Assembly: GCF_003315245.1 (NCBI RefSeq)
Contig: NZ_QNRT01000001.1
Span: 440,963-504,962, forward strand
From: Arenicella xantha
Lineage (GTDB): Bacteria > Pseudomonadota > Gammaproteobacteria > Arenicellales > Arenicellaceae
Reading direction: 5' to 3'
Length of the DNA: 64,000 nucleotides
The notes under the pieces are model-generated. The model made no database searches and was not told the origin of the DNA. It worked only from the letters and a program-made list of their open reading frames with translations. Within the stretch, counting starts at the first letter, position 1, and each line of letters starts with the position of its first letter. Below, piece after piece: positions 24,272-33,699 of the stretch. Both the position numbers and the translations under genes were made by a program.

Positions 24272-25737
24272 TGCGACTTTCGAAGACGACCTTGGCGTGT
24301 CTGCCGCTCGGTATCGACACGCCTGCTTATGCACCCGAAGAAATCGGCGTTGGCATTGTCCACCTCGGCATTGGCGCATTCCATCGTTGCCATATGGCGG
24401 TTTACACTGATGATGCTATTGCCGCTAATCGTGGCAACTGGAAAATCATTGGCGTGTCGCTCCGAAGCACCACGATTCGCGACCAACTCAATCCGCAAGA
24501 CGGGCTTTATACGATTGAAGTGCGCGATAACAGCAAGACCCAACGGCGTGTGATCGGCAGCATCGACCATGTGTTGTTCGCGCCCGAACAAGCAGTCGAT
24601 GTCATTGCTGCGATGAGCAACACCGAAACCAAAATAATTTCCCTCACGGTTACCGAGAAAGGCTATTGCCATGACCCGGCCACCGGCGAGCTAAATCAGA
24701 ATCACCCTGACATCAAGCACGATATTGCTAACCCAAGCACTCCAAAATCCGCCATTGGGTTTCTAGTCGCGGCTCTGCAACAACGTTGCAACACCAATGC
24801 CGGGCCCGTTACGTTACTAAGTTGCGACAATCTACCAAGTAATGGGCAAACACTGCGCCGTATTGTCACGCGCTTTGCAGCACTAACCTGCCCTAACATA
24901 GTCGCTTGGATTGATGCCAACGTCACCTTCCCGAGTTCCATGGTTGATCGTATTGTCCCAGCAATGGAGCCCAGCGCGGTCGCTGAGTTCACCGAAGCAA
25001 CAGGCGTCGTTGACCAAGCAATATTACAAACCGAACCGTTCACCCAGTGGGTTATCGAAGACAGTTTTGCCGCATCTAGGCCGGCGTGGGAGCAGGTTGG
25101 AGCAACGCTGGTCGGCAATGTAGAGCCATACGAAGAAACTAAGTTGCGGATGCTCAATGGGAGCCATTCTGCACTCGCCTATTTAGGCTATCTGGCCGGC
25201 TTCGACTTTGTTCATCAGGCGATGGCTCAGGCGGATTTACGACGTTATGTGAACATCTTTATGCGCGACGAGGCGGCTACCTCACTGACTATTCCGAGCG
25301 GACTTGATATCGATGAGTATCGACATAACCTACAACAGCGATACGATAACAGCGCACTGCAACACCGCACCTACCAAATTGCGATGGACGGTAGCCAAAA
25401 GATACCGCAGCGCTTGTTAAGCACACTGCGTTTTCACTTAGCACACAACGGTCCGATTGAAGCCTCCAGTCTCGCGATTGCAGCATGGATGCGCTATGTG
25501 ATGGCACACCGTGAAAATGGCGAACCATTTGAAGTCCAAGACCCGTTGGCAGCGCGCTTCAAGGCGGTCGTTAACGACGCGGAGAAAGATCCCGTAAAAC
25601 TGGTTACTGGTTTATTAGGCATACGCGAAATCTTTGCTGATGACCTTATTCAAAACCAACGTTTATGCGATGAACTAACCAAGTCGCTGAGATCATTGTT
25701 AGCAGTCGGCGCGCTTAAAACCCTCGCGAAATTTTGA
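24271..25737 (+). CDS. UxuB-type long-chain hexuronate reductase (tagaturonate/fructuronate reductase)
   Basis: NADH-dependent reductase of the polyol-specific long-chain dehydrogenase family. The N-terminus GIVHLGIGAFHRCHMAVYTDDA is the cofactor-binding region, and KLRMLNGSH is the K-x4-N-x2-H catalytic motif. At 488 residues, the GAFHRCH segment and overall form resemble UxuB/mannitol dehydrogenase proteins more than E. coli UxaB. Because the operon has uxaA and uxaC but no uxuA, the substrate here is most likely tagaturonate (product altronate), or the enzyme serves both. I therefore leave the gene symbol open. Confidence 0.85.
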   Translation: MRLSKTTLACLPLGIDTPAYAPEEIGVGIVHLGIGAFHRCHMAVYTDDAIAANRGNWKIIGVSLRSTTIRDQLNPQDGLYTIEVRDNSKTQRRVIGSIDHVLFAPEQAVDVIAAMSNTETKIISLTVTEKGYCHDPATGELNQNHPDIKHDIANPSTPKSAIGFLVAALQQRCNTNAGPVTLLSCDNLPSNGQTLRRIVTRFAALTCPNIVAWIDANVTFPSSMVDRIVPAMEPSAVAEFTEATGVVDQAILQTEPFTQWVIEDSFAASRPAWEQVGATLVGNVEPYEETKLRMLNGSHSALAYLGYLAGFDFVHQAMAQADLRRYVNIFMRDEAATSLTIPSGLDIDEYRHNLQQRYDNSALQHRTYQIAMDGSQKIPQRLLSTLRFHLAHNGPIEASSLAIAAWMRYVMAHRENGEPFEVQDPLAARFKAVVNDAEKDPVKLVTGLLGIREIFADDLIQNQRLCDELTKSLRSLLAVGALKTLAKF

Positions 25738-25758
25738 GCGACGTTTATTTAAGCGCCG

Positions 25759-25778
25759 CTCAGCTTATTTAAGTTGAG
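25759..25778. terminator. Hairpin between convergent operons (weak terminator candidate)
   Basis: CTCAGCTTA at 25759-25767 pairs with 25770-25778 (one G-T pair), giving a nine-pair stem with a tight loop. No clear U-tract follows on either strand, so this is only a candidate for ending the uxa operon or the convergent anti-sigma gene. Confidence 0.3.
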
Positions 25779-25800
25779 TTAGTTACGCTCTCAAGCAAGC

Positions 25801-26490
25801 TTAGCTTGCGCTATACAATGGCGCAACATACAGCACCGCGCCCGCGGCGGGCGCACCGCTAACCGAGCCACCTTCAACTTCACGGCTCACGGCGAGTGCT
25901 GAAGCGCCATCCAGTGATACATCAATGAGTTGCCGCGTTAACACTCCAGATTTTGGCAATAAGCCGAGTGATACCGGAGCCACGCCTTCACCGGCTAACA
26001 ACCATAACTCGTAGTCTTGCTGACTCGGCAAAGCGGGTACTTTTAGAGCCACAGCTTCAAGCTTGCGGCCTTGATCACTCAAGGTAATCGACCACAAAGG
26101 CTGGCTGTCAGCGGTCTGCATAACGGCCACAAAATCAAACGAGTCGGACTCCGCGGGCGGCCGCTGGTTCCACTGCAAAACGAACATGGCTATTAATGCG
26201 GCACTAGCCAGCACCGCCAGTCCACGCCACCATGAAGTCGATGATGAATGCTTCTGGGCTTCCCCAAATAGTCGAGTCTGAATTGCAGACCACGTTGATG
26301 AGCTCGGCGTCACCGCTGCTGATTGACCATCTAGATGACTAAAATGCTGTTCCCATTTTGCCACTTCATCACGATACGACGCGTCAGACTGCAATAGACT
26401 TTGAAAGCGCTGACGTGCCAAACCTTGCAATGTTCCAACTACATATGCGGCGCTCAACTGAGCGCGTAATTCTGGGTTCTGATATCTCAT
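25801..26490 (-). CDS. RskA-like anti-sigma factor
   Basis: Membrane-anchored regulator that holds the adjacent sigma factor. I choose ATG 26490 because it overlaps the sigma stop (ATGA) and AAGGAG lies upstream; the GTG at 26502 is too close to that site. Residues about 5-80 form the sigma-binding region with the YVVGTLQGLARQRFQ helix. A single transmembrane segment lies around 95-115 (WWRGLAVLASAALIAMFVL). The outer part is an anti-sigma-K (RskA) domain with LPSQQDYELWLLAGEG. The 229-residue size is usual. The signal it senses is unknown. Confidence 0.88.
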   Translation of the reverse strand: MRYQNPELRAQLSAAYVVGTLQGLARQRFQSLLQSDASYRDEVAKWEQHFSHLDGQSAAVTPSSSTWSAIQTRLFGEAQKHSSSTSWWRGLAVLASAALIAMFVLQWNQRPPAESDSFDFVAVMQTADSQPLWSITLSDQGRKLEAVALKVPALPSQQDYELWLLAGEGVAPVSLGLLPKSGVLTRQLIDVSLDGASALAVSREVEGGSVSGAPAAGAVLYVAPLYSAS

Positions 26491-27029
26491 TGTGACAAGC
26501 ACTCCTTCAACGATGACAGTCCACGTCGTATCCAGCTTTTTATAGTCCCGAGCGGATTATTAGTTTTCACGCTTAATTCTTGATGAGTGTAGCCACCCAG
26601 ATACGCTGCGACGATGGCTTCTCGCTGTTCGATATTTAGTCGATTAAGACAACGCGACAATTGCAATTGATCAGAATCAAGCTCTGCGCCAACTTCACTT
26701 AATGGCTCGGCAACCGCCTCATTTGTCACCGTTTCAACTTGGCGCTGCCCCTTGCGTAAGTAATCAATAGCCGTGTAACGCGCAATACTACCTAACCACG
26801 TCATTGCTTGACTGTGGTCTGCTCGATAAGAGCCCGCTCGATGCCAGACCTTGATATACACCTCTTGCAAAAGGTCTTCGCTCAAATTTCGGTCAGGAAT
26901 CATTCTCAGTAAAATTGACAGCAAACGTGGTGATGTCGCCCGATATAGCTTCTCAAATTCAGCTCGGTCTCCGAGACTGACACGGCTGAGTGACCGAGAG
27001 AGCTGTTGATTGTCATTCTGCATCGCCAT
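26487..27029 (-). CDS. ECF RNA polymerase sigma factor (SigK/RpoE-like)
   Basis: A 180-residue ECF sigma factor. Region 2 includes FEKLYRATSPRLLSILLRMI and DLLQEVYIKVWHRAGSY, with MTWLGSIARYTAIDYLRK for -10 recognition. Region 4 has LNIEQREAIVAAYLGGYTHQEL followed by PLGTIKSWIRRGLSSLKECL for -35 recognition. It is translationally coupled to the RskA-like anti-sigma gene. Target promoters were not identified. The neighbourhood gives no clear stress type. Confidence 0.93.
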   Translation of the reverse strand: MAMQNDNQQLSRSLSRVSLGDRAEFEKLYRATSPRLLSILLRMIPDRNLSEDLLQEVYIKVWHRAGSYRADHSQAMTWLGSIARYTAIDYLRKGQRQVETVTNEAVAEPLSEVGAELDSDQLQLSRCLNRLNIEQREAIVAAYLGGYTHQELSVKTNNPLGTIKSWIRRGLSSLKECLSQ

Positions 27030-27212
27030 TGCTTAGTACACGCGGGTTAAATTTTCTAGTGGTCTTTCTATCACAGTCGCGAGCTGAATTAAGCACAAAA
27101 GCAAAAAATAACTGTTTATTTCAAATTACTGCATCCAAGAGCTAACTCTGGTCGTATATAGGGTTATAGATAAATGATTAAGTGACGACAATACCTCGGG
27201 TTGGGGTGCTTG

Positions 27213-27299
27213 GTAGGGGCGACAGCAGATACGATCTCCAGTAAATCAAACCGGCTATTCTTAACTAGAATTGGCCGAGTTATCTGCTGCCGCCCCTAC
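27213..27299. repeat. 87-bp inverted-repeat element with nested hairpin
   Basis: GTAGGGGCGACAGCAGATA at 27213-27231 is repeated inverted at 27281-27299 with one mismatch. Between the arms a second, imperfect inverted repeat is nested around ATTCTTAACTAGAAT. The whole segment can fold as one long hairpin. It might be a small non-autonomous mobile element (MITE-like), a structured RNA or a long terminator. No target-site duplication was recognised at the ends. Confidence 0.6.
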
Positions 27300-27440
27300 A
27301 TTTTTCCGGTTGCGAAAGGATCACCGCGACAAACCACGGTACTCTTTAATTTATGCCCCCCCACTTTAATACTGCCCTTGCTTCAATACTGACGTTAAGC
27401 CGCTCCCCTTTTGGTCATAGCAATCATCGCGACATTTGCT

Positions 27441-27474
27441 TTACGTTTACGTAAACGTAACTTTGGTCTATACT
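27441..27474 (+). promoter_or_regulatory. liu operon promoter with LiuR-type palindromic operator
   Basis: TTACGTTTACGTAAACGTAA at 27441-27460 is a perfect 20-bp palindrome. It contains a -35-like TTTACG (27446-27451), then exactly 17 bp, then -10 TATACT (27469-27474). An operator over the -35/spacer is typical of MerR-family control, and the palindrome resembles known LiuR sites in gammaproteobacteria. It precedes liuR, so autoregulation and control of liuABCDE is likely. Confidence 0.8.
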
Positions 27475-27606
27475 GAGTTTCAATACCATAAAACAGCTCC
27501 ATGCTTAGTTCTACAGCATATGTTAGTAGCCACATTGACTAGCAGCTGTATTTACCCAAGATCCATATAGCAAAACTCAGAACTGTGCCACTGAAACCCA
27601 AGCACG

Positions 27607-28014
27607 ATGACCCAAACCAATATGACCAAACGTTATTCTATTCGAGAGCTAGCTGAAGAATTTGATATCACCACGCGTGCCCTTCGGTTTTACGAAGAGA
27701 AAGGACTCTTAACGCCGACCCGATCCAAGCAAACCCGTACTTACGGAAACGCTGACCGAACCCGATTACGATTAATCTTACGCGGTAAGCGACTTGGCCT
27801 GACTCTTGAAGAAAGCAGCGACATTATTCGCATGTATAACCCTGGTGCAGGAAATCAACAGCAAATCCAAACCTTGATCAGCAAGATTCGCGATAAACGC
27901 GCGCAGCTGATTTTGCAACAACAGGATTTGGAACACATGCTACTCGATTTAGCCGATGCCGAAGAACGTTGCTTACAAGCCTTAAATGACGCGCCGCAAC
28001 AACGCAAAGCATAA
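27607..28014 (+). CDS. liuR: MerR-family regulator of leucine/isovalerate degradation
   Basis: A 135-residue MerR-type regulator. YSIRELAEEFDITTRALRFYEEKGLL is the winged helix-turn-helix, with the family's R-x-YE. TRTYGNADRTRLRLILRGKRLGLTLEE forms the second half. A dimerising coiled coil follows (about 80-120, rich in K, Q and L). There is no Cys cluster for metals, consistent with LiuR rather than CueR or SoxR. An in-frame ATG at 27622 is an alternative start. It heads the liu cluster, 36 bp before liuA, directly after a perfect palindromic promoter. Confidence 0.92.
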   Translation: MTQTNMTKRYSIRELAEEFDITTRALRFYEEKGLLTPTRSKQTRTYGNADRTRLRLILRGKRLGLTLEESSDIIRMYNPGAGNQQQIQTLISKIRDKRAQLILQQQDLEHMLLDLADAEERCLQALNDAPQQRKA

Positions 28015-28050
28015 AACACCCAGACAAACCAACTGATTGACGAAACGACT

Positions 28051-29220
28051 ATGACCACTAGCTATCCGACCCTGCAACACTTTCTTGGCGAAGAACTTGA
28101 TATGTTGCGCGACATGACCCACCAATTCGCGCAGGCGGAAATTGCACCACGTGCCGCCGACATCGATCGAGACAACCTTTTCCCTGCCGATTTATGGCAA
28201 AAATTCGGTGACCTGGGCTTACTTGGCATTACTGTCTCAGAAGAATACGGTGGCAGCAACATGGGTTACTTGGCACATGTTTTGGCGATGGAAGAGATTA
28301 GCCGCGCCTCGGCCTCAGTCGGCCTGTCTTATGGTGCTCACTCAAATTTATGCGTCAATCAAATTTTTAAAAACGGCAACGATGCGCAGAAACAAAAATA
28401 CCTGCCTAAATTATGCTCCGGCGAGCATATTGGTGCGCTCGCCATGTCTGAGCCTAATGCCGGATCCGACGTCGTCAGCATGAAACTCCGTGCCGACAAG
28501 CGCGGTGATCATTATGTGTTGAATGGCAACAAAATGTGGATCACTAATGGTCCCGACGCCGACACCTACGTAGTCTATGCAAAAACCGATGTGAATGGTG
28601 GCTCTAAAGGCATAACCGCCTTCATTATAGAGCGCGGCTTTGCCGGGTTTACTCAAGCTCAGAAGTTAGACAAACTCGGAATGCGTGGTTCGAACACATG
28701 TGAATTAGTCTTTCAAGACTGCGCCGTACCAGAGGAGAATATCCTAGGCTTTGAAGGTGGCGGAGTGCGCGTACTGATGTCAGGTCTGGACTATGAACGC
28801 ACCGTTCTCTCCGGTGGGCCGGTCGGTATTATGCAAGCCTGTTTGGACTTGGTTGTTCCCTATGTGCACGAACGCAAACAATTCGATAAAGCCATCGGCG
28901 AATTTCAACTAATGCAGGGCAAGCTTGCCGATATGTATACCTCGCTAAGCGCGTGTCGCTCGTACTTGTATGCAGTTGCCCGTGCATGCGATGCCAACCA
29001 CGAAAGCCGCAAAGACGCCGCCGCAGTAATTTTATTTACCGCTGAGCAAGCTACCCAAATGGCGTTACAGGCGATTCAGGCACTAGGCGGCAACGGTTAT
29101 ATTAACGAGTACCCGGCTGGACGCTTGTTGCGCGATGCGAAGCTCTACGAGATTGGAGCGGGTACCTCAGAGGTCAGGCGTATGCTAATTGGCCGTGAAT
29201 TATTTGCCGAGACACGATAA
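28051..29220 (+). CDS. liuA: Isovaleryl-CoA dehydrogenase
   Basis: FAD enzyme oxidising isovaleryl-CoA to 3-methylcrotonyl-CoA, passing electrons to ETF. Its 389 residues are normal for acyl-CoA dehydrogenases. Motifs seen: [52 protein letters not shown], and the catalytic Glu in [18 protein letters not shown], the position used in isovaleryl-CoA dehydrogenases. [36 protein letters not shown] is the C-terminal signature. First enzyme gene of the liu operon. Confidence 0.95.
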   Translation: MTTSYPTLQHFLGEELDMLRDMTHQFAQAEIAPRAADIDRDNLFPADLWQKFGDLGLLGITVSEEYGGSNMGYLAHVLAMEEISRASASVGLSYGAHSNLCVNQIFKNGNDAQKQKYLPKLCSGEHIGALAMSEPNAGSDVVSMKLRADKRGDHYVLNGNKMWITNGPDADTYVVYAKTDVNGGSKGITAFIIERGFAGFTQAQKLDKLGMRGSNTCELVFQDCAVPEENILGFEGGGVRVLMSGLDYERTVLSGGPVGIMQACLDLVVPYVHERKQFDKAIGEFQLMQGKLADMYTSLSACRSYLYAVARACDANHESRKDAAAVILFTAEQATQMALQAIQALGGNGYINEYPAGRLLRDAKLYEIGAGTSEVRRMLIGRELFAETR

Positions 29221-29226
29221 GCGCCT

Positions 29227-30837
29227 ATGAGCATTTTAGAATCCAAGATCAACCCGCGTTCGGCCGAATTCCTAGATAACGCGGCGCATATGCAGGCCCA
29301 AGTTGACGACCTGCACGGTTTGATTGACGACATTAAACTTGGCGGCGGTGAGTCGTATCAAGCACGTCACAAATCGCGCGGCAAACTGTTGGCTCGCGAG
29401 CGTATCGACGCGCTACTTGACCCCGGCTCTCCTTTTTTGGAGCTGTCACAATTAGCCGCACACGCCGTATACGGTAACGAAACAGTCGCTGCGGCTGGCA
29501 TTGTCACAGGCATCGGTCGAGTTGCTGGTCAAGAGTGCATGATCGTGGCAAATGACGCCACGGTTAAGGGGGGCACTTACTACCCATTAACAGTCAAGAA
29601 GCACCTCCGTGCGCAAGCTATTGCGGCGCAGAACCACCTACCCTGCGTGTATTTGGTGGACTCAGGTGGCGCAAACTTACCGCGCCAAGACGAGGTGTTT
29701 CCAGACCGCGAACATTTCGGTCGAATATTTTTTAATCAAGCCAATATGTCGGCGAAGAATATTCCGCAGATCGCGGCCGTCATGGGCTCGTGTACCGCTG
29801 GCGGCGCGTATGTGCCAGCCATGGCGGATGAATCAATTATTGTCAAAGATCATGCCACCATTTTTTTAGCCGGACCGCCACTAGTGAAGGCAGCGACTGG
29901 CGAGGTGGTCACCGCACAAGAACTAGGCGGTGCCGAAGTACATTGTCGTGAATCCGGGGTTGCCGACCATTATGCTCGTAATGACCATCATGCACTTGAG
30001 CTGGTTCGACAGTCCGTCAGCCGACTAAATCGGGTCAAACCGAAAGACATTGATATTAAGTCCAGTGTTGAACCTCGCTACGACGCTAAAGAAATCTACG
30101 GCATCATTCCTAAAAGCCTGACACAACCGTTTGACGTTCGCGAAATTATCGCGCGTATTGTGGATGACTCGGACTTTGATGAGTTTAAAGCGCTGTTTGG
30201 CACAACCTTAGTATGCGGATTTGCACGACTACATGGGTTTCCAGTTGGAATTGTAGCCAACAATGGCATTCTATTTAGCGAATCCGCACAGAAAGGCGCG
30301 CACTTTATTGAGCTCTGCGCACAACGAAAAATCCCCTTAGTATTTCTACAAAACATCACCGGCTTTATGGTTGGCAAGCAATACGAGGCCGGTGGCATCG
30401 CTAAGCATGGTGCCAAAATGGTAACCGCCGTTTCGTGTGCCAAAGTTCCCAAATTCACTGTATTGATTGGTAATTCTTATGGCGCTGGCAACTACGGCAT
30501 GTGCGGTCGCGCTTATGACCCAAATTTTCTATTCATGTGGCCCAACGCCCGCATTTCGGTGATGGGAGGTGAGCAGGCAGCGGGGGTTCTCGCGCAGGTC
30601 AAAGGTGCTCAGAAAGAACGCGCTGGTGAATCATGGTCAGCCGCACAAGAAGCCGCATTTAAACAGCCAGTACTCGATACTTATGAGCAACAAGGTCACC
30701 CATACTACGCGTCGGCTCGACTATGGGACGACGGCGTTATTGATCCGGCAGAAACTCGCAACGTATTAGCACTGGCTATTGCCGCCGCCCTAAACAAACC
30801 AATTGAAGACACGCAGTTCGGCGTGTTCCGAATGTAA
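29227..30837 (+). CDS. liuB: Methylcrotonoyl-CoA carboxylase, carboxyltransferase (beta) subunit
   Basis: Transfers the carboxyl group from biotin on LiuD to 3-methylcrotonyl-CoA, forming 3-methylglutaconyl-CoA. At 536 residues it has the MCC-beta length. The acyl-CoA carboxyltransferase fold is shown by [37 protein letters not shown] and the C-terminal half with [26 protein letters not shown] and [19 protein letters not shown], all typical of MCC rather than propionyl-CoA carboxylase. It lies six bases after liuA and two before liuC. Confidence 0.95.
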   Translation: MSILESKINPRSAEFLDNAAHMQAQVDDLHGLIDDIKLGGGESYQARHKSRGKLLARERIDALLDPGSPFLELSQLAAHAVYGNETVAAAGIVTGIGRVAGQECMIVANDATVKGGTYYPLTVKKHLRAQAIAAQNHLPCVYLVDSGGANLPRQDEVFPDREHFGRIFFNQANMSAKNIPQIAAVMGSCTAGGAYVPAMADESIIVKDHATIFLAGPPLVKAATGEVVTAQELGGAEVHCRESGVADHYARNDHHALELVRQSVSRLNRVKPKDIDIKSSVEPRYDAKEIYGIIPKSLTQPFDVREIIARIVDDSDFDEFKALFGTTLVCGFARLHGFPVGIVANNGILFSESAQKGAHFIELCAQRKIPLVFLQNITGFMVGKQYEAGGIAKHGAKMVTAVSCAKVPKFTVLIGNSYGAGNYGMCGRAYDPNFLFMWPNARISVMGGEQAAGVLAQVKGAQKERAGESWSAAQEAAFKQPVLDTYEQQGHPYYASARLWDDGVIDPAETRNVLALAIAAALNKPIEDTQFGVFRM

Positions 30838-30839
30838 TT

Positions 30840-31628
30840 ATGAGCCAAAACATTCAACTCGATAGCGACGCACGCGGCGTGGCAACAGTCACCTTAAACC
30901 GCGCTGAGAAACACAATGCGTTCGACGATCAAATCATACTCGAACTAACCGAGCTATTCGTTCAGCTGGACGCCGACCCGACGATTCGAGTTGTCATACT
31001 GGCCGCTGCCGGAAAGAGCTTCTCAGCCGGCGCAGACCTAGCGTGGATGCAACGCATGGCAAGTTATACAGAGTCAGAAAACCTGGCCGACGCGAAGGCG
31101 CTGGCAACGATGCTACACCGCTTAAATTCGCTATCAAAACCGACCATTGCAAAAGTACAAGGTGCGGCATTCGGTGGCGCGGTCGGCTTAGTGAGTTGTT
31201 GCGATATGGCGATCGCCAGTGAGCACGCTAGTTTTTGTTTAAGTGAAGTAAAGATCGGCCTACTGCCAGCCACTATTGCGCCCTACGTCATTCAGGCCAT
31301 TGGGCAACGTGCAGCACGACGTTACTTCTTGACCGCTGAACGGTTCTCCGCCAGCACCGCAACTCAGTTGGGGTTAGTGTCTAGCACCGTCAGTGCCGAT
31401 CAGCTCGACGCGCACGTCGAGCAATTGGTCGAAACATTATTGGCCAACAGCCCTGCCGCACTAGCCGCATCGAAATGTTTAATCGACGAAGTTAGCAATC
31501 GTTCTATCGACGATGCGCTAATGAATAACACCAGTGCACGAATCGCCGCCATTCGCGTTTCACCTGAAGGCCAAGAAGGGCTCACAGCATTTCTTGAGAA
31601 ACGCTCGCCCAACTGGCTTCCTAAATAA
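30840..31628 (+). CDS. liuC: Methylglutaconyl-CoA hydratase (enoyl-CoA hydratase family)
   Basis: Hydrates 3-methylglutaconyl-CoA to HMG-CoA. A 262-residue crotonase-fold protein. It has NRAEKHNAFDDQI near the N-terminus, the oxyanion-hole region KSFSAGADLAWMQRM, and VQGAAFGGAVGLVSCCDMAIA. The AFSLSEVKIGLLPATIAPYVI-like stretch (CLSEVKIGLLPATIAPYVI) is typical of AUH/LiuC proteins, which often carry Gly in place of a catalytic Glu. It lies in the operon between the two MCC subunits. Confidence 0.93.
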   Translation: MSQNIQLDSDARGVATVTLNRAEKHNAFDDQIILELTELFVQLDADPTIRVVILAAAGKSFSAGADLAWMQRMASYTESENLADAKALATMLHRLNSLSKPTIAKVQGAAFGGAVGLVSCCDMAIASEHASFCLSEVKIGLLPATIAPYVIQAIGQRAARRYFLTAERFSASTATQLGLVSSTVSADQLDAHVEQLVETLLANSPAALAASKCLIDEVSNRSIDDALMNNTSARIAAIRVSPEGQEGLTAFLEKRSPNWLPK

Positions 31629-31658
31629 CCCATTCTTGACGACCGACTAAGCCTAACC

Positions 31659-33695
31659 ATGTTCGACAAAATATTAATCGCAAACCGTGGTGAAATTGCC
31701 TGCCGCATTATCCAAACAGCGCAGCGACTCAACGTCAAAACGGTGGCCGTCTATTCCGATGCAGACCACCGAGCATTGCATGTAAAGATGGCCGATGAAG
31801 CAATTCATATCGGCGCAGCGCCATCGGCTGACTCATATCTAAGAGGCGACGTAATCATTAACGCAGCGCTGCAATGCGGCGCCCAAGCAGTGCATCCGGG
31901 TTATGGCTTTTTATCTGAAAATGCCCAGTTTGCTGAACAATGTGCGGCAAACGGCTTAGTGTTTATTGGGCCACCAGCAGCAGCTATTCGTGCCATGGGC
32001 TCGAAATCAGCGGCCAAGACTATTATGCAAGATGCCGGTGTACCGTTGGTGCCGGGCTACCATGGCGCAGACCAAGCTCGTGATTTATTAAAGCGCGCCG
32101 CCGACGACATGGGTTACCCCGTGCTATTGAAAGCAGTCGCCGGTGGTGGCGGCAAAGGTATGCGCCAAGTCTGGGATGCCAACGAATTTGATGACGCATT
32201 AGACGACGCTAAACGCGAAGCTAAAGCCAGCTTCGGCAACGACGATATGTTGGTCGAGAAATACCTGACCCAACCACGTCACGTTGAAGTTCAAGTGTTC
32301 TGTGACACGCAAGGCAACGGTGTTTATTTATTCGAGCGTGATTGCTCAATTCAGCGTAGACACCAGAAGATTCTAGAGGAGGCGCCAGCACCTAATTTAC
32401 CCGCTGGCACGCGCGAGAAAATGGGGGATGCGGCAGTGCGCGCGGCGCAAGCAATTGATTACGTTGGCGCTGGCACGGTAGAGTTTCTGCTGGATACCGA
32501 TGGTTCATTTTACTTTATGGAAATGAATACTCGCCTTCAAGTTGAACACCCGGTGACCGAGATGATTACCGGCCAAGACTTAGTCGAATGGCAACTGCAC
32601 GTAGCCGGAGGCAACCCTCTGCCATGCGAACAATCTGCATTGCAAATTAACGGCCACGCCTTTGAAGCCCGCATCTATGCCGAAGACGCGGACAACGATT
32701 TTATGCCTGCAACTGGCAAGCTAGACTATGTCTCGCTACCGTCGAGTAACGCACATGTCCGTGTCGACACTGGCGTGGTACAAGGTGACGCGGTGACGCC
32801 CTACTATGACCCAATGATTGCCAAGTTAATTGTTTGGGATACCGACCGTGATAAAGCCATCGCACGATTAAGCGACGCGCTGAATGCGTACCGGATTGGC
32901 GGTGTTACCACCAACATCCCGTTTCTGCATCGCTTGGCGGGGCATCCAGCCTTGATCGCAGCCGATTTAGATACCGGCTTTTTAGTCAAACACCACGAAG
33001 CGTTATTCGAACAAGCATTCAGCCCGTCGACAGAGCTGGTGCCGTTGGCATGTCTGTTTCTGCAGCTACGGCGAGAACAGCACAGCTGCGCGGCTAAAAT
33101 TACTGGTAATAGCAATCGTTTAGCGTCTCCATGGGATGAAGTCTCTCCATGGGATGAAGTCTCCTCATGGCGACTAAATCAAACCAACACCTACCACGAT
33201 ACGCTGATTTGGAATGGTGAGCGCATCGACTACGCTTTGGAAGTTCAGGGTAATCGAGTTGACCGCCGCTACCAGATTACTGTGAACGATCAAGACTTCG
33301 CCGCTGTCGGTATACTGAATAATGATGTTTTAACAGCAACCATCAACGGCCACCGAACATCGGTCGCAATGGCCGCACACGATACCCATTTCATTGCCTT
33401 TGATGGCGCAACACCGATTTCTTTCCATGTCGAATCTGATGATACCGGTGTCGCGGAAGAAGCCAGTAACGCAGGCAACTTTAACGCACCCATGAATGGC
33501 ACGATTGTCGAAGTTAAAGCGAATCAAGGTGATACCGTCGCGGCTGGTTCAGTATTGCTAGTAATGGAGGCGATGAAAATGCAACACACGATCAAAGCGC
33601 CAAGCGACGGCATAGTAAGCGAACTGTATTGCGTTGTCGGCGACTTGGTCGATGGTGGTGCTGAACTACTGCGCTTCGAAGCGCTTGCGGAGTAA
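31659..33695 (+). CDS. liuD: Methylcrotonoyl-CoA carboxylase, biotin-containing (alpha) subunit
   Basis: Carboxylates its own biotin with ATP and bicarbonate and supplies LiuB. A 678-residue protein: biotin carboxylase domain (about 1-450, with [39 protein letters not shown] and [17 protein letters not shown]), a BT linker domain, and a C-terminal biotinyl domain with VMEAMKMQH, where Lys is biotinylated. Odd feature: an 18-bp tandem duplication around 33126-33165 gives a repeated SPWDEV block in the linker. It lies 30 bp after liuC and five bases before liuE. Confidence 0.95.
   Translation: MFDKILIANRGEIACRIIQTAQRLNVKTVAVYSDADHRALHVKMADEAIHIGAAPSADSYLRGDVIINAALQCGAQAVHPGYGFLSENAQFAEQCAANGLVFIGPPAAAIRAMGSKSAAKTIMQDAGVPLVPGYHGADQARDLLKRAADDMGYPVLLKAVAGGGGKGMRQVWDANEFDDALDDAKREAKASFGNDDMLVEKYLTQPRHVEVQVFCDTQGNGVYLFERDCSIQRRHQKILEEAPAPNLPAGTREKMGDAAVRAAQAIDYVGAGTVEFLLDTDGSFYFMEMNTRLQVEHPVTEMITGQDLVEWQLHVAGGNPLPCEQSALQINGHAFEARIYAEDADNDFMPATGKLDYVSLPSSNAHVRVDTGVVQGDAVTPYYDPMIAKLIVWDTDRDKAIARLSDALNAYRIGGVTTNIPFLHRLAGHPALIAADLDTGFLVKHHEALFEQAFSPSTELVPLACLFLQLRREQHSCAAKITGNSNRLASPWDEVSPWDEVSSWRLNQTNTYHDTLIWNGERIDYALEVQGNRVDRRYQITVNDQDFAAVGILNNDVLTATINGHRTSVAMAAHDTHFIAFDGATPISFHVESDDTGVAEEASNAGNFNAPMNGTIVEVKANQGDTVAAGSVLLVMEAMKMQHTIKAPSDGIVSELYCVVGDLVDGGAELLRFEALAE
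33126..33170. repeat. 18-bp in-frame tandem repeat in liuD
   Basis: TCTCCATGGGATGAAGTC occurs at 33126-33143 and 33144-33161, followed by a partial copy. It encodes two SPWDEV units plus SSW between the biotin carboxylase and biotinyl parts. Reading frame is kept. Confidence 0.9.
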
Positions 33696-33699
33696 CTAC

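Larger units (their letters stand above)
27030..27606. other. 577-bp intergenic region before the liu operon
   Basis: No protein gene is supported. A small frame at 27201-27392 overlaps the inverted repeat and shows no family features. The region holds a long imperfect inverted repeat (27213-27299) and the liu operator/promoter (27441-27474). The sigma-factor promoter must lie in 27030-27180, but no clear match was found. Confidence 0.5.

Noticed and set aside
27213-27299. Inverted repeat as the ends of an insertion sequence
   Set aside because: Only about 49 bp lie between the arms, with no transposase and no recognised target duplication.
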